Made by a program: the position numbers and the translations under genes | The notes under the pieces: generated by a model | The model's database searches: none | What the model was told of the DNA's origin: nothing | The model's input: the letters and a program-made list of their open reading frames with translations, nothing else | Shown here: positions 7,086 through 14,290 of the stretch, piece by piece | Layout of the letters: the number at the start of each line of letters is the position of its first letter | Numbering within the stretch: the first letter of the stretch is position 1 | Source of the DNA: Ornithinibacillus contaminans | Lineage (GTDB): Bacteria > Bacillota > Bacilli > Bacillales > Amphibacillaceae | NCBI RefSeq assembly: GCF_001038425.2 | Contig: NZ_LDPV02000048.1 | Span: forward strand, 1-53,682 | Length of the DNA stretch: 53,682 bases | Direction: 5' to 3'

Positions 7086-8213
7086 TTAACGTACCGCACA
7101 GCGGTTTGGACCAATTTCCATTTCTGTTTGTTCGTCATTGTCAGGAGTGATTTTACCCATGTTTACTTGACGAATTTGTTGATATGCATTTGGTTGTGGT
7201 GGTAGGTTATCTGTAACCGTACGTCGGAATTCAGCTTCGTCTCCGATGTTTAGACCATGGTTTTCTTTAAACAAATCACCTAGTATTCTTGCCACAGTAC
7301 CATCTTCATTTAATTCATCGATGATCATGAAGTGGGCAGGTAAAACAACTAAATCCTCTGCTAGTTCACGGTAACGTGTATATAATGTTTCACGTAAATC
7401 GCCTACCCAGTCTTCAGCAAGTCCTGCTAAGTCTGGACGACCGATAGAGTCAATAAATAGAATATCACCTGTTAATAGATACTGATTGTCAATAACAAAT
7501 GATGTTGAACCAATCGTATGACCTGGTGAGTATAGTGCATTTACATCAATTTGAGATGCACCAATTTTCACGTTTAGTCCATCTGTTAGCGGTGCGTAAT
7601 CAAACACTACTTCTCTTGCATCCTTTGGTGGTAGATAGTAAGTTGCGCCTGTTTCAGCAGCAATGTGACGTCCACCTGAAATATGGTCAGCGTGTAAGTG
7701 TGTATCAAATACATGCTTGATTACTACACCTTTTTCTTTTGCAAAGTTTGTGAATACGTCAGTGAAACGTACTGCGTCAATAATTGCAGCTTCCCCTTCA
7801 GAGATCACCATATAAGATAGGCAACCTTTACCTAGACGAACGAATTGGTATAGCTCGCCGCCATTTTCTAAATCAGCTACTTTAATTGGTTCTAGATAGC
7901 TGCTCCAGGATTTCATTCCGCCTTCAAGGTAAGCTACCTCACGACCAGCTTCTGATAGCATTTCCGCTACCATGACAGAAGATCCCTCTTTTGCACATAC
8001 TACTAGCACATCTTTATCAGTTGGAAGCTTAGGTAGAATATCTCCCACCCCATCTAACAATTCAAAGTAAGGAATATTTAAATACTCAAATTTATGTCCT
8101 TCTATTTTCCAATCCTCAAACGCATCCGCGTTACGTACATCCAGAATAAATAGTTCTTCATTACCGATTACTTTTCGAGCAACTTGTGCTACTGTCCATT
8201 TGTTTACTGTCAT
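7086..8213 (-). CDS. Rhodanese-persulfide dioxygenase fusion
   Basis: A 375-aa fusion protein. Residues 1-110 are a rhodanese ([14 protein letters not shown], loop CAKEGSS with Cys73, LEGGMKSW). Residues 115-320 are an ETHE1-like metallo-beta-lactamase domain with THLHADH (His172, His174, Asp176, His177), [24 protein letters not shown] and LPAHF. Such domains oxidise persulfide to sulfite with an Fe(II) centre. A tail of about 55 aa ends NRCAVR. The domain order is rhodanese first, unlike CstB, which has the dioxygenase first. A GGGGG-containing site precedes the ATG. It lies downstream of DsrE and the TusA-rhodanese gene in one operon. Confidence 0.9.
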   Translation of the reverse strand: MTVNKWTVAQVARKVIGNEELFILDVRNADAFEDWKIEGHKFEYLNIPYFELLDGVGDILPKLPTDKDVLVVCAKEGSSVMVAEMLSEAGREVAYLEGGMKSWSSYLEPIKVADLENGGELYQFVRLGKGCLSYMVISEGEAAIIDAVRFTDVFTNFAKEKGVVIKHVFDTHLHADHISGGRHIAAETGATYYLPPKDAREVVFDYAPLTDGLNVKIGASQIDVNALYSPGHTIGSTSFVIDNQYLLTGDILFIDSIGRPDLAGLAEDWVGDLRETLYTRYRELAEDLVVLPAHFMIIDELNEDGTVARILGDLFKENHGLNIGDEAEFRRTVTDNLPPQPNAYQQIRQVNMGKITPDNDEQTEMEIGPNRCAVR

Positions 8214-8223
8214 TTTCTAAAAT

Positions 8224-8237
8224 TACCCCCTTAGGTA
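8224..8237. promoter_or_regulatory. Imperfect CstR-like palindrome overlapping a ribosome site
   Basis: TACCC-CCTT-AGGTA, one base off the consensus, lies 11 bp before the dioxygenase ATG. On the minus strand the same bases give AAGGGGG, the likely ribosome binding site, so the resemblance to an operator may be accidental. Confidence 0.35.
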
Positions 8238-8255
8238 TAGTAAATTCGATTTTTT

Positions 8256-8280
8256 TGCAGTGGAGAAATTTTCCACTGCA
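8256..8280. other. Intercistronic hairpin
   Basis: TGCAGTGGA (8256-8264) pairs perfectly with TCCACTGCA (8272-8280). It lies between the dsrE-like gene and the dioxygenase gene. On the minus strand it is followed by A rather than T, so it is more likely an mRNA processing or stability element than a terminator. Confidence 0.55.
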
Positions 8281-8299
8281 TGAATTTTTTAAAATCAAT

Positions 8300-8695
8300 T
8301 TAGAAAGTTAGTGTTGGTGCTGCATCTTTAGCAAACTCTAGGAATGTTACTGCTCCACCAACTTCGATTCCATCAACGAAATCTTCTTTGGTAAGACCCA
8401 TAACATCCATTGTCATTTGACAAGCAATAAATTTAACCCCAAGTTCTTGAGCCATTTCCACTAGTTGTGGAATAGAAGGAATGTTAGCTTTCTCAAATCC
8501 TTCAGCAAAATGTTCTTTTCCAGTAGGCATTTCTAAATTGTGCATAGTTTGCTTGTGAATTAAGTTAAGTCCTTCAAACGTAAAGAAGATTTGTACCTCT
8601 TTTTCTGAAGCTGCCGCCGCAGTTGCGATATTAAATACTTTGTATGCATCAAACACTCCACCGTTTGATGCAATAATAGCTACCTTTTCTGACAT
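8300..8695 (-). CDS. DsrE/DsrF-like family protein
   Basis: A 131-aa protein of the DsrE/DsrF/DrsH-like group: KVAIIASNGGVFDAYKVFNI, the FFTFEGLNLI strand, and VKFIACQMTMDVMGL with a conserved Cys in ACQM. The family consists of sulfur-relay partners of TusA-type carriers. AGGAGG precedes the ATG. It lies between the TusA-rhodanese fusion and the dioxygenase, as in other Firmicute persulfide clusters (B. subtilis yrkE region, from memory). Confidence 0.88.
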   Translation of the reverse strand: MSEKVAIIASNGGVFDAYKVFNIATAAAASEKEVQIFFTFEGLNLIHKQTMHNLEMPTGKEHFAEGFEKANIPSIPQLVEMAQELGVKFIACQMTMDVMGLTKEDFVDGIEVGGAVTFLEFAKDAAPTLTF

Positions 8696-8707
8696 AATAA
8701 ATTCCTC

Positions 8708-9259
8708 CTAGACCTCTTTTGTTATTTTACCGTTCCACTCATTCATACCCGGTAGAACGTTATAAACTTTTGTAAAACCATTATTAGCTAATAGCTGTGC
8801 TGCCAAGTCAGAGCGTTTCCCTGTTCGGCAAATCACATAAATTTCTTGTACTTTATCCAATTCAGCTAGGCGAGATTCTAGTTCTCCCATTGGAATGGAT
8901 TTTGCACCTTCAATATGACCAAATGCATATTCTGCTGCTTCACGAACGTCTAAAATTAAACCATTTCGTGATTCAATCTCATCAAGCGAAACAGTATGTT
9001 CGAATCTTTTTTCTACTTCTGGCTCATTAGAACCTTTGCGAATATAGTGGTAAAGTACATCGCCTTCTTCCACTGTTCCTAAATATTGATGTCCTACAGA
9101 ACTTGCCCAAGCTGCTAAATCTGCTTTTGATCCTTTGTCTGTTGCTTGGATTTCCAACACTTGGCCTTCTTCTATATCCGTGATTGCTTTTTTAGTTTTC
9201 ACAATTGGCATTGGACATGCTAAGCCTTTTGCATCTAACCGCATATTAGCTTGAATCAT
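8708..9259 (-). CDS. TusA-rhodanese fusion sulfurtransferase
   Basis: A 183-aa two-domain protein. Residues 1-75 are TusA-like with LACPMPIVKTKKAI (Cys15). Residues 90-180 are a rhodanese with LILDVREAAEYAFGHIEG and the active loop CRTGKRS (Cys144), ending LPGMNEWNGK. It is similar in layout to B. subtilis YrkF. Fusion lets sulfur pass from the rhodanese Cys to the carrier Cys within one protein. AAGGAGGG precedes the ATG. It is the first gene of the upstream operon, whose promoter at 9422-9450 carries a CstR operator. Confidence 0.92.
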   Translation of the reverse strand: MIQANMRLDAKGLACPMPIVKTKKAITDIEEGQVLEIQATDKGSKADLAAWASSVGHQYLGTVEEGDVLYHYIRKGSNEPEVEKRFEHTVSLDEIESRNGLILDVREAAEYAFGHIEGAKSIPMGELESRLAELDKVQEIYVICRTGKRSDLAAQLLANNGFTKVYNVLPGMNEWNGKITKEV

Positions 9260-9302
9260 TCCGTTCCCTCCTTGGTTATTAGTTTATTTTATGGCATCTA
9301 TA

Positions 9303-9324
9303 CAAATACCGGCATGGGTATTTG
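9303..9324. promoter_or_regulatory. Inverted repeat in the leader of the TusA-rhodanese gene
   Basis: CAAATACC (9303-9310) and GGTATTTG (9317-9324) form a perfect inverted repeat. The core TACCG-GCAT-GGGTA is one base off the CstR operator consensus. It lies in the 5' leader, about 110 bp below the promoter, and could be a second operator or an RNA hairpin. Confidence 0.5.
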
Positions 9325-9421
9325 TATTTGTAATAAAATAGTCGTTTCTCGATAACGACTTCTCTTTGATGCCTTTTCAAATTTCCACTCATTTCGCAAG
9401 TGAAAATCAATTACACGACCT

Positions 9422-9450
9422 ATAATATACCCCGTGGGGTAAAAAGTCAA
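9422..9450 (-). promoter_or_regulatory. Sigma-A promoter with CstR operator in its spacer
   Basis: On the minus strand TTGACT (9445-9450), exactly 17 bp, then TATTAT (9422-9427). The spacer contains TACCC-CGTG-GGGTA (9428-9441). The architecture is the same as at 5759-5787. It should drive the operon TusA-rhodanese, DsrE, dioxygenase, TusA and TauE. The remainder of 9451-9554 shows nothing else. Confidence 0.82.
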
Positions 9451-9554
9451 CCGATTAATTTATTTTTTATTTTTGTTGGGCGCATCTTCTTTAAAATTGG
9501 CCCCATGCACACTCTGCATCTGGACATATATCAGAAATTCACGCAATCCCACTC

Positions 9555-10649
9555 TCAGTAGTTCTCCTCCACAGGCAATTCAAACCAAAACGTATGAATA
9601 TTCCCATCTGAACTAACATCTAGCTTACCATGATGACGTTCTATAATCTCCTTTGATATAGCCAGCCCTAATCCTGACTCACCAAACTCTCGTGACCTTG
9701 AATGATCAATTCGATAAAAACGATCAAATATCCTTTCTTGTTTTTCAATCGAAATAGGTTTTCCAGGTCCTGTTAAAGACAGATAATATGTCGATTGGTT
9801 CATCTTCCCTTTTATCGTAATTGGTCCTTCTCCTTCATAATAGCGGATAGCATTATCTAATAAATTACTAATCACTTGTGTTATAGCACCACTATTAACC
9901 ATAACTATTCTAGAAGTAACATCAACAACAACTTTAATATTTACCTGTTTTAAAGTCCAACGAAACATTTCCACAGTTTGGTCCACCAATTTTTTCATAT
10001 TACTAGGAGCTTTTTGTGTAAATCTTTGATTGGATATATAGTCCCATTCTTTTAATTGTTCCATTTGTTCTACCAAGTGAATGAGTCGTTTTGACTCCTC
10101 ATATAAGGATTGGTACAGTTTATTATCCCCTTCTAGCACACCACTTTGCAGAGCATGTAAATACCCATTTAAATTTGATAAAGGAGTTCGAAATTCATGG
10201 GATAAATCAGAGACTAGCTTTCTTCGGTGTTGTTCATTTGCTTCTATTTGACTCACTAAATCATTAAAGTGACTAATTAATTCTCCAATTTCTCCATCAG
10301 GTTTAACTGTAATAGGTTCAGGATACTTCCCATACTTCATTTTTTTTGTGGAATCGATTAGCTCTCTTAATGGATGGATAAGTTTTTTTGTTAAATAAAA
10401 ATGTGTCAGACTACCAATGATAATTGTGGAAATGCTGAATATCCACAAATATTGTAGTAAGGTAGCTTCAAATTTGGCTTGTTTTTGATTACTCATAGAG
10501 ACTAATCCATCCGCGAGTACGCATGCCGTATTATAAATTGCCCAACTACTAAGACCTACAAAGGACGTAATAACTAATATATTAATAAGAGTAAGTCGGA
10601 AAAGAAATTGTTTGGGAACTAACCCATTTCCCCATTTATTCTTTAACAA
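9555..10649 (-). CDS. Sensor histidine kinase
   Basis: A 364-aa membrane kinase with two membrane helices (about residues 12-33 and 58-80), HAMP linker, HisKA with the phosphorylated His in HEFRTPLSNL, and HATPase with N box NLLDNAIRYY and G box GESGLGLAIS. The region between the helices is very short, so it probably senses within the membrane or via partners. I propose a TTG start at 10649, preceded by AGGAATGGGG and overlapping the regulator by 14 bp. An ATG at 10739 is in frame, but the added residues only mirror the regulator's coding frame. It pairs with the regulator just upstream. Confidence 0.85.
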   Translation of the reverse strand: MLKNKWGNGLVPKQFLFRLTLINILVITSFVGLSSWAIYNTACVLADGLVSMSNQKQAKFEATLLQYLWIFSISTIIIGSLTHFYLTKKLIHPLRELIDSTKKMKYGKYPEPITVKPDGEIGELISHFNDLVSQIEANEQHRRKLVSDLSHEFRTPLSNLNGYLHALQSGVLEGDNKLYQSLYEESKRLIHLVEQMEQLKEWDYISNQRFTQKAPSNMKKLVDQTVEMFRWTLKQVNIKVVVDVTSRIVMVNSGAITQVISNLLDNAIRYYEGEGPITIKGKMNQSTYYLSLTGPGKPISIEKQERIFDRFYRIDHSRSREFGESGLGLAISKEIIERHHGKLDVSSDGNIHTFWFELPVEENY

Positions 10650-11319
10650 ATTTATACCCCATTCCTCTAACTGTAATGATTCGTTTCGGAGTAGCTGGAT
10701 CTTCTTCAATTTTTTTTCGTAGTTTTTTAATATGGGCATCTATTGTTCGATCTAGCACTAGTTTATCTGCATATGGATAAAGCTGATTGATGAGATTTTC
10801 TCTAGAGATAACTAAATTTGGATTCTCCATAAAGTAATATAGAAGATTGAATTCGTGCTTCGTTAATTTGATTTCTTGATCAAAAAGTAGCACTTCTCCT
10901 TTTCGTGGTTTGATACAGAGGCCATCGTAAGCAATTTTTTGACAGAATTGGCCCGTACGACGGAGTACCGCTTCGATATGCGCTAGAAGTTCTTCTGGCT
11001 CAAATGGCTTCACCAAGTAGTCATCTGCACCAATTTTTAACCCCTTTATTTTATCTTCCGTACGAGATTTAGCGGATAGCATAATAATCGATACTTCATT
11101 ACGTTCTTGTTCACGGACCCATGTACAAAATTCTTCTCCACTAAGTTTCGGAAGCATTAAATCAAGTATAATTAGGCAAGGATGTTTCGTTAAAAAAACC
11201 TCTTTAGCTTCTTCTCCATCTGCAGCCTCTACCACGTCATAGCCTGCTTTCTTTAAATAAATCTTAATTAATTCCCGAATCATTTTATTATCTTCTACAA
11301 CTAATATCGTTTGTTTCAT
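10636..11319 (-). CDS. OmpR-family response regulator
   Basis: A 227-aa regulator. Residues 1-120 are the receiver domain with acidic ED near residue 10, phosphoacceptor Asp53 in LIILDLMLP and Lys in LVKPFEP. The C-terminal winged helix has LTKHEFNLLYYFMENP and ends RTIDAHIKKLRKK...TVRGMGYKFVKE. It would bind DNA as a dimer when phosphorylated by the adjacent kinase. The ATG follows a GAGAGG sequence. Its targets are unknown; the neighbouring ccdA/resA-like genes are candidates, by analogy to resD-resE beside resA. Confidence 0.9.
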   Translation of the reverse strand: MKQTILVVEDNKMIRELIKIYLKKAGYDVVEAADGEEAKEVFLTKHPCLIILDLMLPKLSGEEFCTWVREQERNEVSIIMLSAKSRTEDKIKGLKIGADDYLVKPFEPEELLAHIEAVLRRTGQFCQKIAYDGLCIKPRKGEVLLFDQEIKLTKHEFNLLYYFMENPNLVISRENLINQLYPYADKLVLDRTIDAHIKKLRKKIEEDPATPKRIITVRGMGYKFVKE

Positions 11320-11389
11320 CCTCTCACCCCTTGCCCACTATACTACACACTCTATGCCATCTTCTCAAACCTTGCAAACCACAATCCCC

Positions 11390-11779
11390 TTATTTTTCTC
11401 TAACTTCAATCGTTTCAACAATCTCAATTGCATCTTTAACTGACTGTACCATGGCACAGTTTTTCACTGCTAAATCCAGTGATTTTTGTACTTTGGAAAT
11501 ATCTAGATTCTTGCCATAAACAATGTAGTGAAGGGTTATTTTCGTAACTCTATTTGCTTCTTCTTCATTTCGTTCAAGATCTGATTCAATATCTATCGAA
11601 TCAAAATTAATACGTTTCTTTACTAATATTTTCTTTAACATCCCACCACTACAACCCGCAAGTGACGAAATGAGTAACTGTACTGGTCGAAAGCCAATGT
11701 CGGGTTTACTTGAAATATCTATTTTTCCATATTCGAAGTCCCCTTGAATGACACCAGATTCTCCTAAATGAAACTTCAT
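11390..11779 (-). CDS. OsmC family protein
   Basis: A 129-aa protein of the OsmC/Ohr superfamily: GDFEYGKIDISSKPDIGFRPVQLLISSLAGCSGGMLKKIL has the first family Cys, and VKNCAMVQSV has the second. These Cys reduce organic hydroperoxides in the family; some members act on other sulfur species. I start at 11779, because GGAGGAG lies just before that ATG; the in-frame TTG 15 bp upstream would include the ribosome site. It lies between the ResA-like gene and the two-component system. Confidence 0.87.
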   Translation of the reverse strand: MKFHLGESGVIQGDFEYGKIDISSKPDIGFRPVQLLISSLAGCSGGMLKKILVKKRINFDSIDIESDLERNEEEANRVTKITLHYIVYGKNLDISKVQKSLDLAVKNCAMVQSVKDAIEIVETIEVREK

Positions 11780-11818
11780 TCTTTTCTCCTCCAAGCTCCT
11801 AAATTATGCATGGAATGA

Positions 11819-12412
11819 TTACTCCATCTTCTCAAATTCTTGGACCATTAAATCATAATTCATTGCTCCAAATGCTCTAAAACCAATTATCCCATTGGAG
11901 TCAACCATATAAGTGGTTGGTATTGGCTGTATCATATATAGAGTCGCTACATCTAAATTTTCATCTAACAGAATAGGAAATGTTAGCTTATATTCATCTG
12001 AAAACTTCTCAATATCTTCAAGACTAGGTTCCGTATCTGTTAAATTCACTGCTAGGATCACAACATCCTTATCCTGATGGAATCTTTCCATATCTGGCAT
12101 TTCTGCCCGACAAGGCGGACACCATGTAGCCCAAAAATTGATCATCACGCGATTCCCACGAAAGTCTGAAAGTTTTACCGTATCACCAGATAAAGTTTGC
12201 AGCTGAAAGTCTGGTGCCTTGTTTCCGACTTCCAATCCAATAACTGGCTCATCTGCTTCTTCATTTTCTTCGCCTAATTTCGTTTCTTCCGTTAACTGTA
12301 CATCGACTTCACTCTTAACTTGATCAGCTGATTTTCTGTTGGAGTCGATAAAATCATATACTGCCCAACCTAGCATACCAATAACAATGATCATTAGAAT
12401 CCACTTTCTCAT
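11819..12412 (-). CDS. ResA/TlpA-like thiol-disulfide oxidoreductase
   Basis: A 197-aa protein with an N-terminal membrane anchor (residues 3-20), an acidic linker, and a thioredoxin-like domain. The active site is FWATWCPPCRAEMPD (Cys98, Cys101), with the cis-Pro in QPIPTTYMVD. It is extracytoplasmic and tethered, as in ResA, which keeps apocytochrome c thiols reduced. CcdA, encoded 40 bp upstream, would deliver electrons to it. AGGAGG precedes the ATG. Confidence 0.9.
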   Translation of the reverse strand: MRKWILMIIVIGMLGWAVYDFIDSNRKSADQVKSEVDVQLTEETKLGEENEEADEPVIGLEVGNKAPDFQLQTLSGDTVKLSDFRGNRVMINFWATWCPPCRAEMPDMERFHQDKDVVILAVNLTDTEPSLEDIEKFSDEYKLTFPILLDENLDVATLYMIQPIPTTYMVDSNGIIGFRAFGAMNYDLMVQEFEKME

Positions 12413-12452
12413 TAACCAAACCTCCTAAAGGACTAAATTTTTAACCCCGTCC

Positions 12453-13211
12453 TTATCCTAGTCTCGATAACCGAGTATCTTGAATTAAATCAAGTAGAAA
12501 ACCGGATATACGTGGCATTAATCCAAAGAATAGAACTAACCCCATCATGATCATCATAACTGCACCTATTTTCATAATGATGTTACTATGTCTTACAATC
12601 CATTTTGTTTTCCCTATGAAGAATGTGAGAATTAAAAATGGCAATGCAAATCCTATGACATACATGAACGTATAAAACATTCCTTGACCTGGATTACTAG
12701 CGGCAAGAAGTAAAATCGATCCAAAGATAGGCCCAATACACGGAGTCCAACCAGCAGCAAATCCTAATCCTACAAAAAAAGTTCCAATATAACCTGCAGG
12801 CTTTCTTGTGGAATGAAAACGTCGTTCCTTCATGAGAGCAGGTATGTTAATCCATCCAGCAATAAATAAACCCATTACGATGATTAATACCCCTGCTATC
12901 CGTTGAATGAGTAAGCCAGAATCCCCAATTAAAAGCTTTTGTGCCCATTGTCCCAAAAAGGATGCACTTGCACCTAAACTTAAAAAGACAAGTGAAACAG
13001 CCAATAAAAAGAAGATGGAATGGGCAAATAACTGCCGCACCATTCTACTATTCTTATTTCCCTGTAACTCTTTTACACTTATTCCAGTTATGTATGATAT
13101 GTAAGCTGGAAATATCGGTAAAACGCAAGGCGACAAGAAAGATAATGCCCCTGCTCCTATCGCTAAAAGCATTCCAGCTAACAGCATTGTATCGGCTTCA
13201 ATAATACCCAT
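12453..13211 (-). CDS. ccdA: CcdA-type thiol-reductant transmembrane carrier
   Basis: A 252-aa membrane protein with about six helices. The two redox Cys are in LSFLSPCVLPIFPAY (Cys29) and GFAAGWTPCIGPIFGSILL, each at the start of a helix with flanking Pro, as in CcdA/DsbD-beta. It carries electrons from cytoplasmic thioredoxin to extracytoplasmic ResA-like proteins. Its start codon touches the stop of the upstream membrane protein gene, showing translational coupling. Confidence 0.9.
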   Translation of the reverse strand: MGIIEADTMLLAGMLLAIGAGALSFLSPCVLPIFPAYISYITGISVKELQGNKNSRMVRQLFAHSIFFLLAVSLVFLSLGASASFLGQWAQKLLIGDSGLLIQRIAGVLIIVMGLFIAGWINIPALMKERRFHSTRKPAGYIGTFFVGLGFAAGWTPCIGPIFGSILLLAASNPGQGMFYTFMYVIGFALPFLILTFFIGKTKWIVRHSNIIMKIGAVMMIMMGLVLFFGLMPRISGFLLDLIQDTRLSRLG

Positions 13212-13864
13212 TATGCATCCCTCTCTCTTAATTTATAAGTTAAGCTACCAATACTGGTAGTAAAAAACAATCCAACAAACCATGGTGCCATGTTATAACC
13301 AAAAACAGTTACAAAAGGCTGAACAAATGACAATACCAGCATTCCAATCGACCACATCGTTATTATAACGATTAATAAAACTGGAATTGTGATACGCTCC
13401 CTAAGGAAGAAGAAGAAACCAATTAGAATAGTTAGTAGGATTAAATAACCTAAAGCATACGGATTATCTTCTATAACAAATTGAATAAATTCATAAACAA
13501 ACGAACTGATAAGAAAGATGTGAACAAAGGATTCCAATAAAGGAAGTACGTCTAAGTTTTTCCGTTTCGCTTTATAAAAGAGTAATAAAGCTATTAGTAC
13601 AATCGCAAAATAAAAGGCTTTCGAATCACTTGGGTAGGCTAAAATGGATAGAGGATCGGAAATAAAAATAGTAATATTTAATACAATTTTCCCTACCCAA
13701 ATAAAGATAACGAAATTAATAAGTTGTGAGGTTAGCTCCTCCATATGCTTTTTCTTTTTTTCTTTCGTTAAATCACTAAATAAATATAAAGAAAGATATC
13801 CTAGTGCTAGACTAAGGGCTATTATACCAATTGCTGTCAATTTGCTTGCTATCGCCACCTGCAT
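13211..13864 (-). CDS. Polytopic membrane protein, unknown function
   Basis: A 217-aa protein with about six membrane helices and very few charged residues outside the KEKKKKH loop after helix 1. I do not recognise the family. It has no Cys motif, so it is not itself a redox carrier. The stop codon overlaps the start of ccdA, so the two are made together; it may be an accessory subunit for electron or cytochrome handling (inference). The start is uncertain between the ATG at 13864 and a GTG two codons later, which is better spaced from AGGAA. Confidence 0.75.
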   Translation of the reverse strand: MQVAIASKLTAIGIIALSLALGYLSLYLFSDLTKEKKKKHMEELTSQLINFVIFIWVGKIVLNITIFISDPLSILAYPSDSKAFYFAIVLIALLLFYKAKRKNLDVLPLLESFVHIFLISSFVYEFIQFVIEDNPYALGYLILLTILIGFFFFLRERITIPVLLIVIITMWSIGMLVLSFVQPFVTVFGYNMAPWFVGLFFTTSIGSLTYKLRERDA

Positions 13865-13949
13865 TTCCTCACTTTCGAAACACTGTCCAACTGTATCTTA
13901 TCCGTCTAATATGAAAATTTGATGAAAGCCATAAAATGTTTTTAATAAA

Positions 13950-13970
13950 AAAGAGACCGTAAGTCTCTTT
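13950..13970. terminator. Bidirectional terminator-like hairpin
   Basis: AAAGAGAC (13950-13957) and GTCTCTTT (13963-13970) form a perfect 8-bp stem with A and T flanks. It lies about 90 bp upstream of the membrane protein start and may mark the boundary between the host redox block and the transposon. I found no convincing transposon end in 13865-14102. Confidence 0.6.
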
Positions 13971-14102
13971 AATGTAAGCTATTGTAGTTGGCGGGGCAGC
14001 AAGTATGTCTACTACTGTCTAAGCAAATTTACGTAATTACTCTAGTATAGAAATGTATAATTGTTCGATACTAAAATAAATAATACTAAGGGCGGAATAC
14101 TC

Positions 14103-14288
14103 ATGAAATATATTGAAATACCTGTATATAAATCAAAAATATTTTTAACTGAAGAAGAGATCTCTAAGCTTTTAAGAAAAGATATGGAGTTATATAAACT
14201 AGGATTGAAACGAGGAAAAGCTTTTATCAGAAGTAAACAACAAAGAGAACGTGAAGAACGAAAATATAATGCTGAGTCCAAGTATTGA
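14103..14288 (+). CDS. Small basic protein at the transposon's left edge
   Basis: A 61-aa protein with AAGGGCGG before the ATG. It starts MKYIEIPVYKSKIFLTEEE and ends in a highly charged helix (SKQQREREERKYN). No family is recognised and no membrane segment is visible. It is convergent with the second tniQ, with 2 bp between the stop codons. It is one of few plus-strand genes in the window. It could be a regulator or a cargo gene; the compact basic C-terminal helix would suit nucleic-acid binding (inference). Confidence 0.6.
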   Translation: MKYIEIPVYKSKIFLTEEEISKLLRKDMELYKLGLKRGKAFIRSKQQREREERKYNAESKY

Positions 14289-14290
14289 TA

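Noticed and set aside
8224-8237. Full CstR operator before the dioxygenase gene
   Set aside because: One base off, and the G run is needed as the ribosome site, so it is only reported as weak.
9555-10739. Longer histidine kinase starting at the ATG at 10739
   Set aside because: It would overlap the response regulator by 104 bp, and the added residues show no kinase-like character.
13983-14000. TGTAGTTGGCGGGGCAGC as the transposon's left terminus
   Set aside because: It begins with TGT but shares nothing with the right-hand repeats. The preceding GCTAT is the complement of, not a direct repeat of, the ATAGC after 23997.
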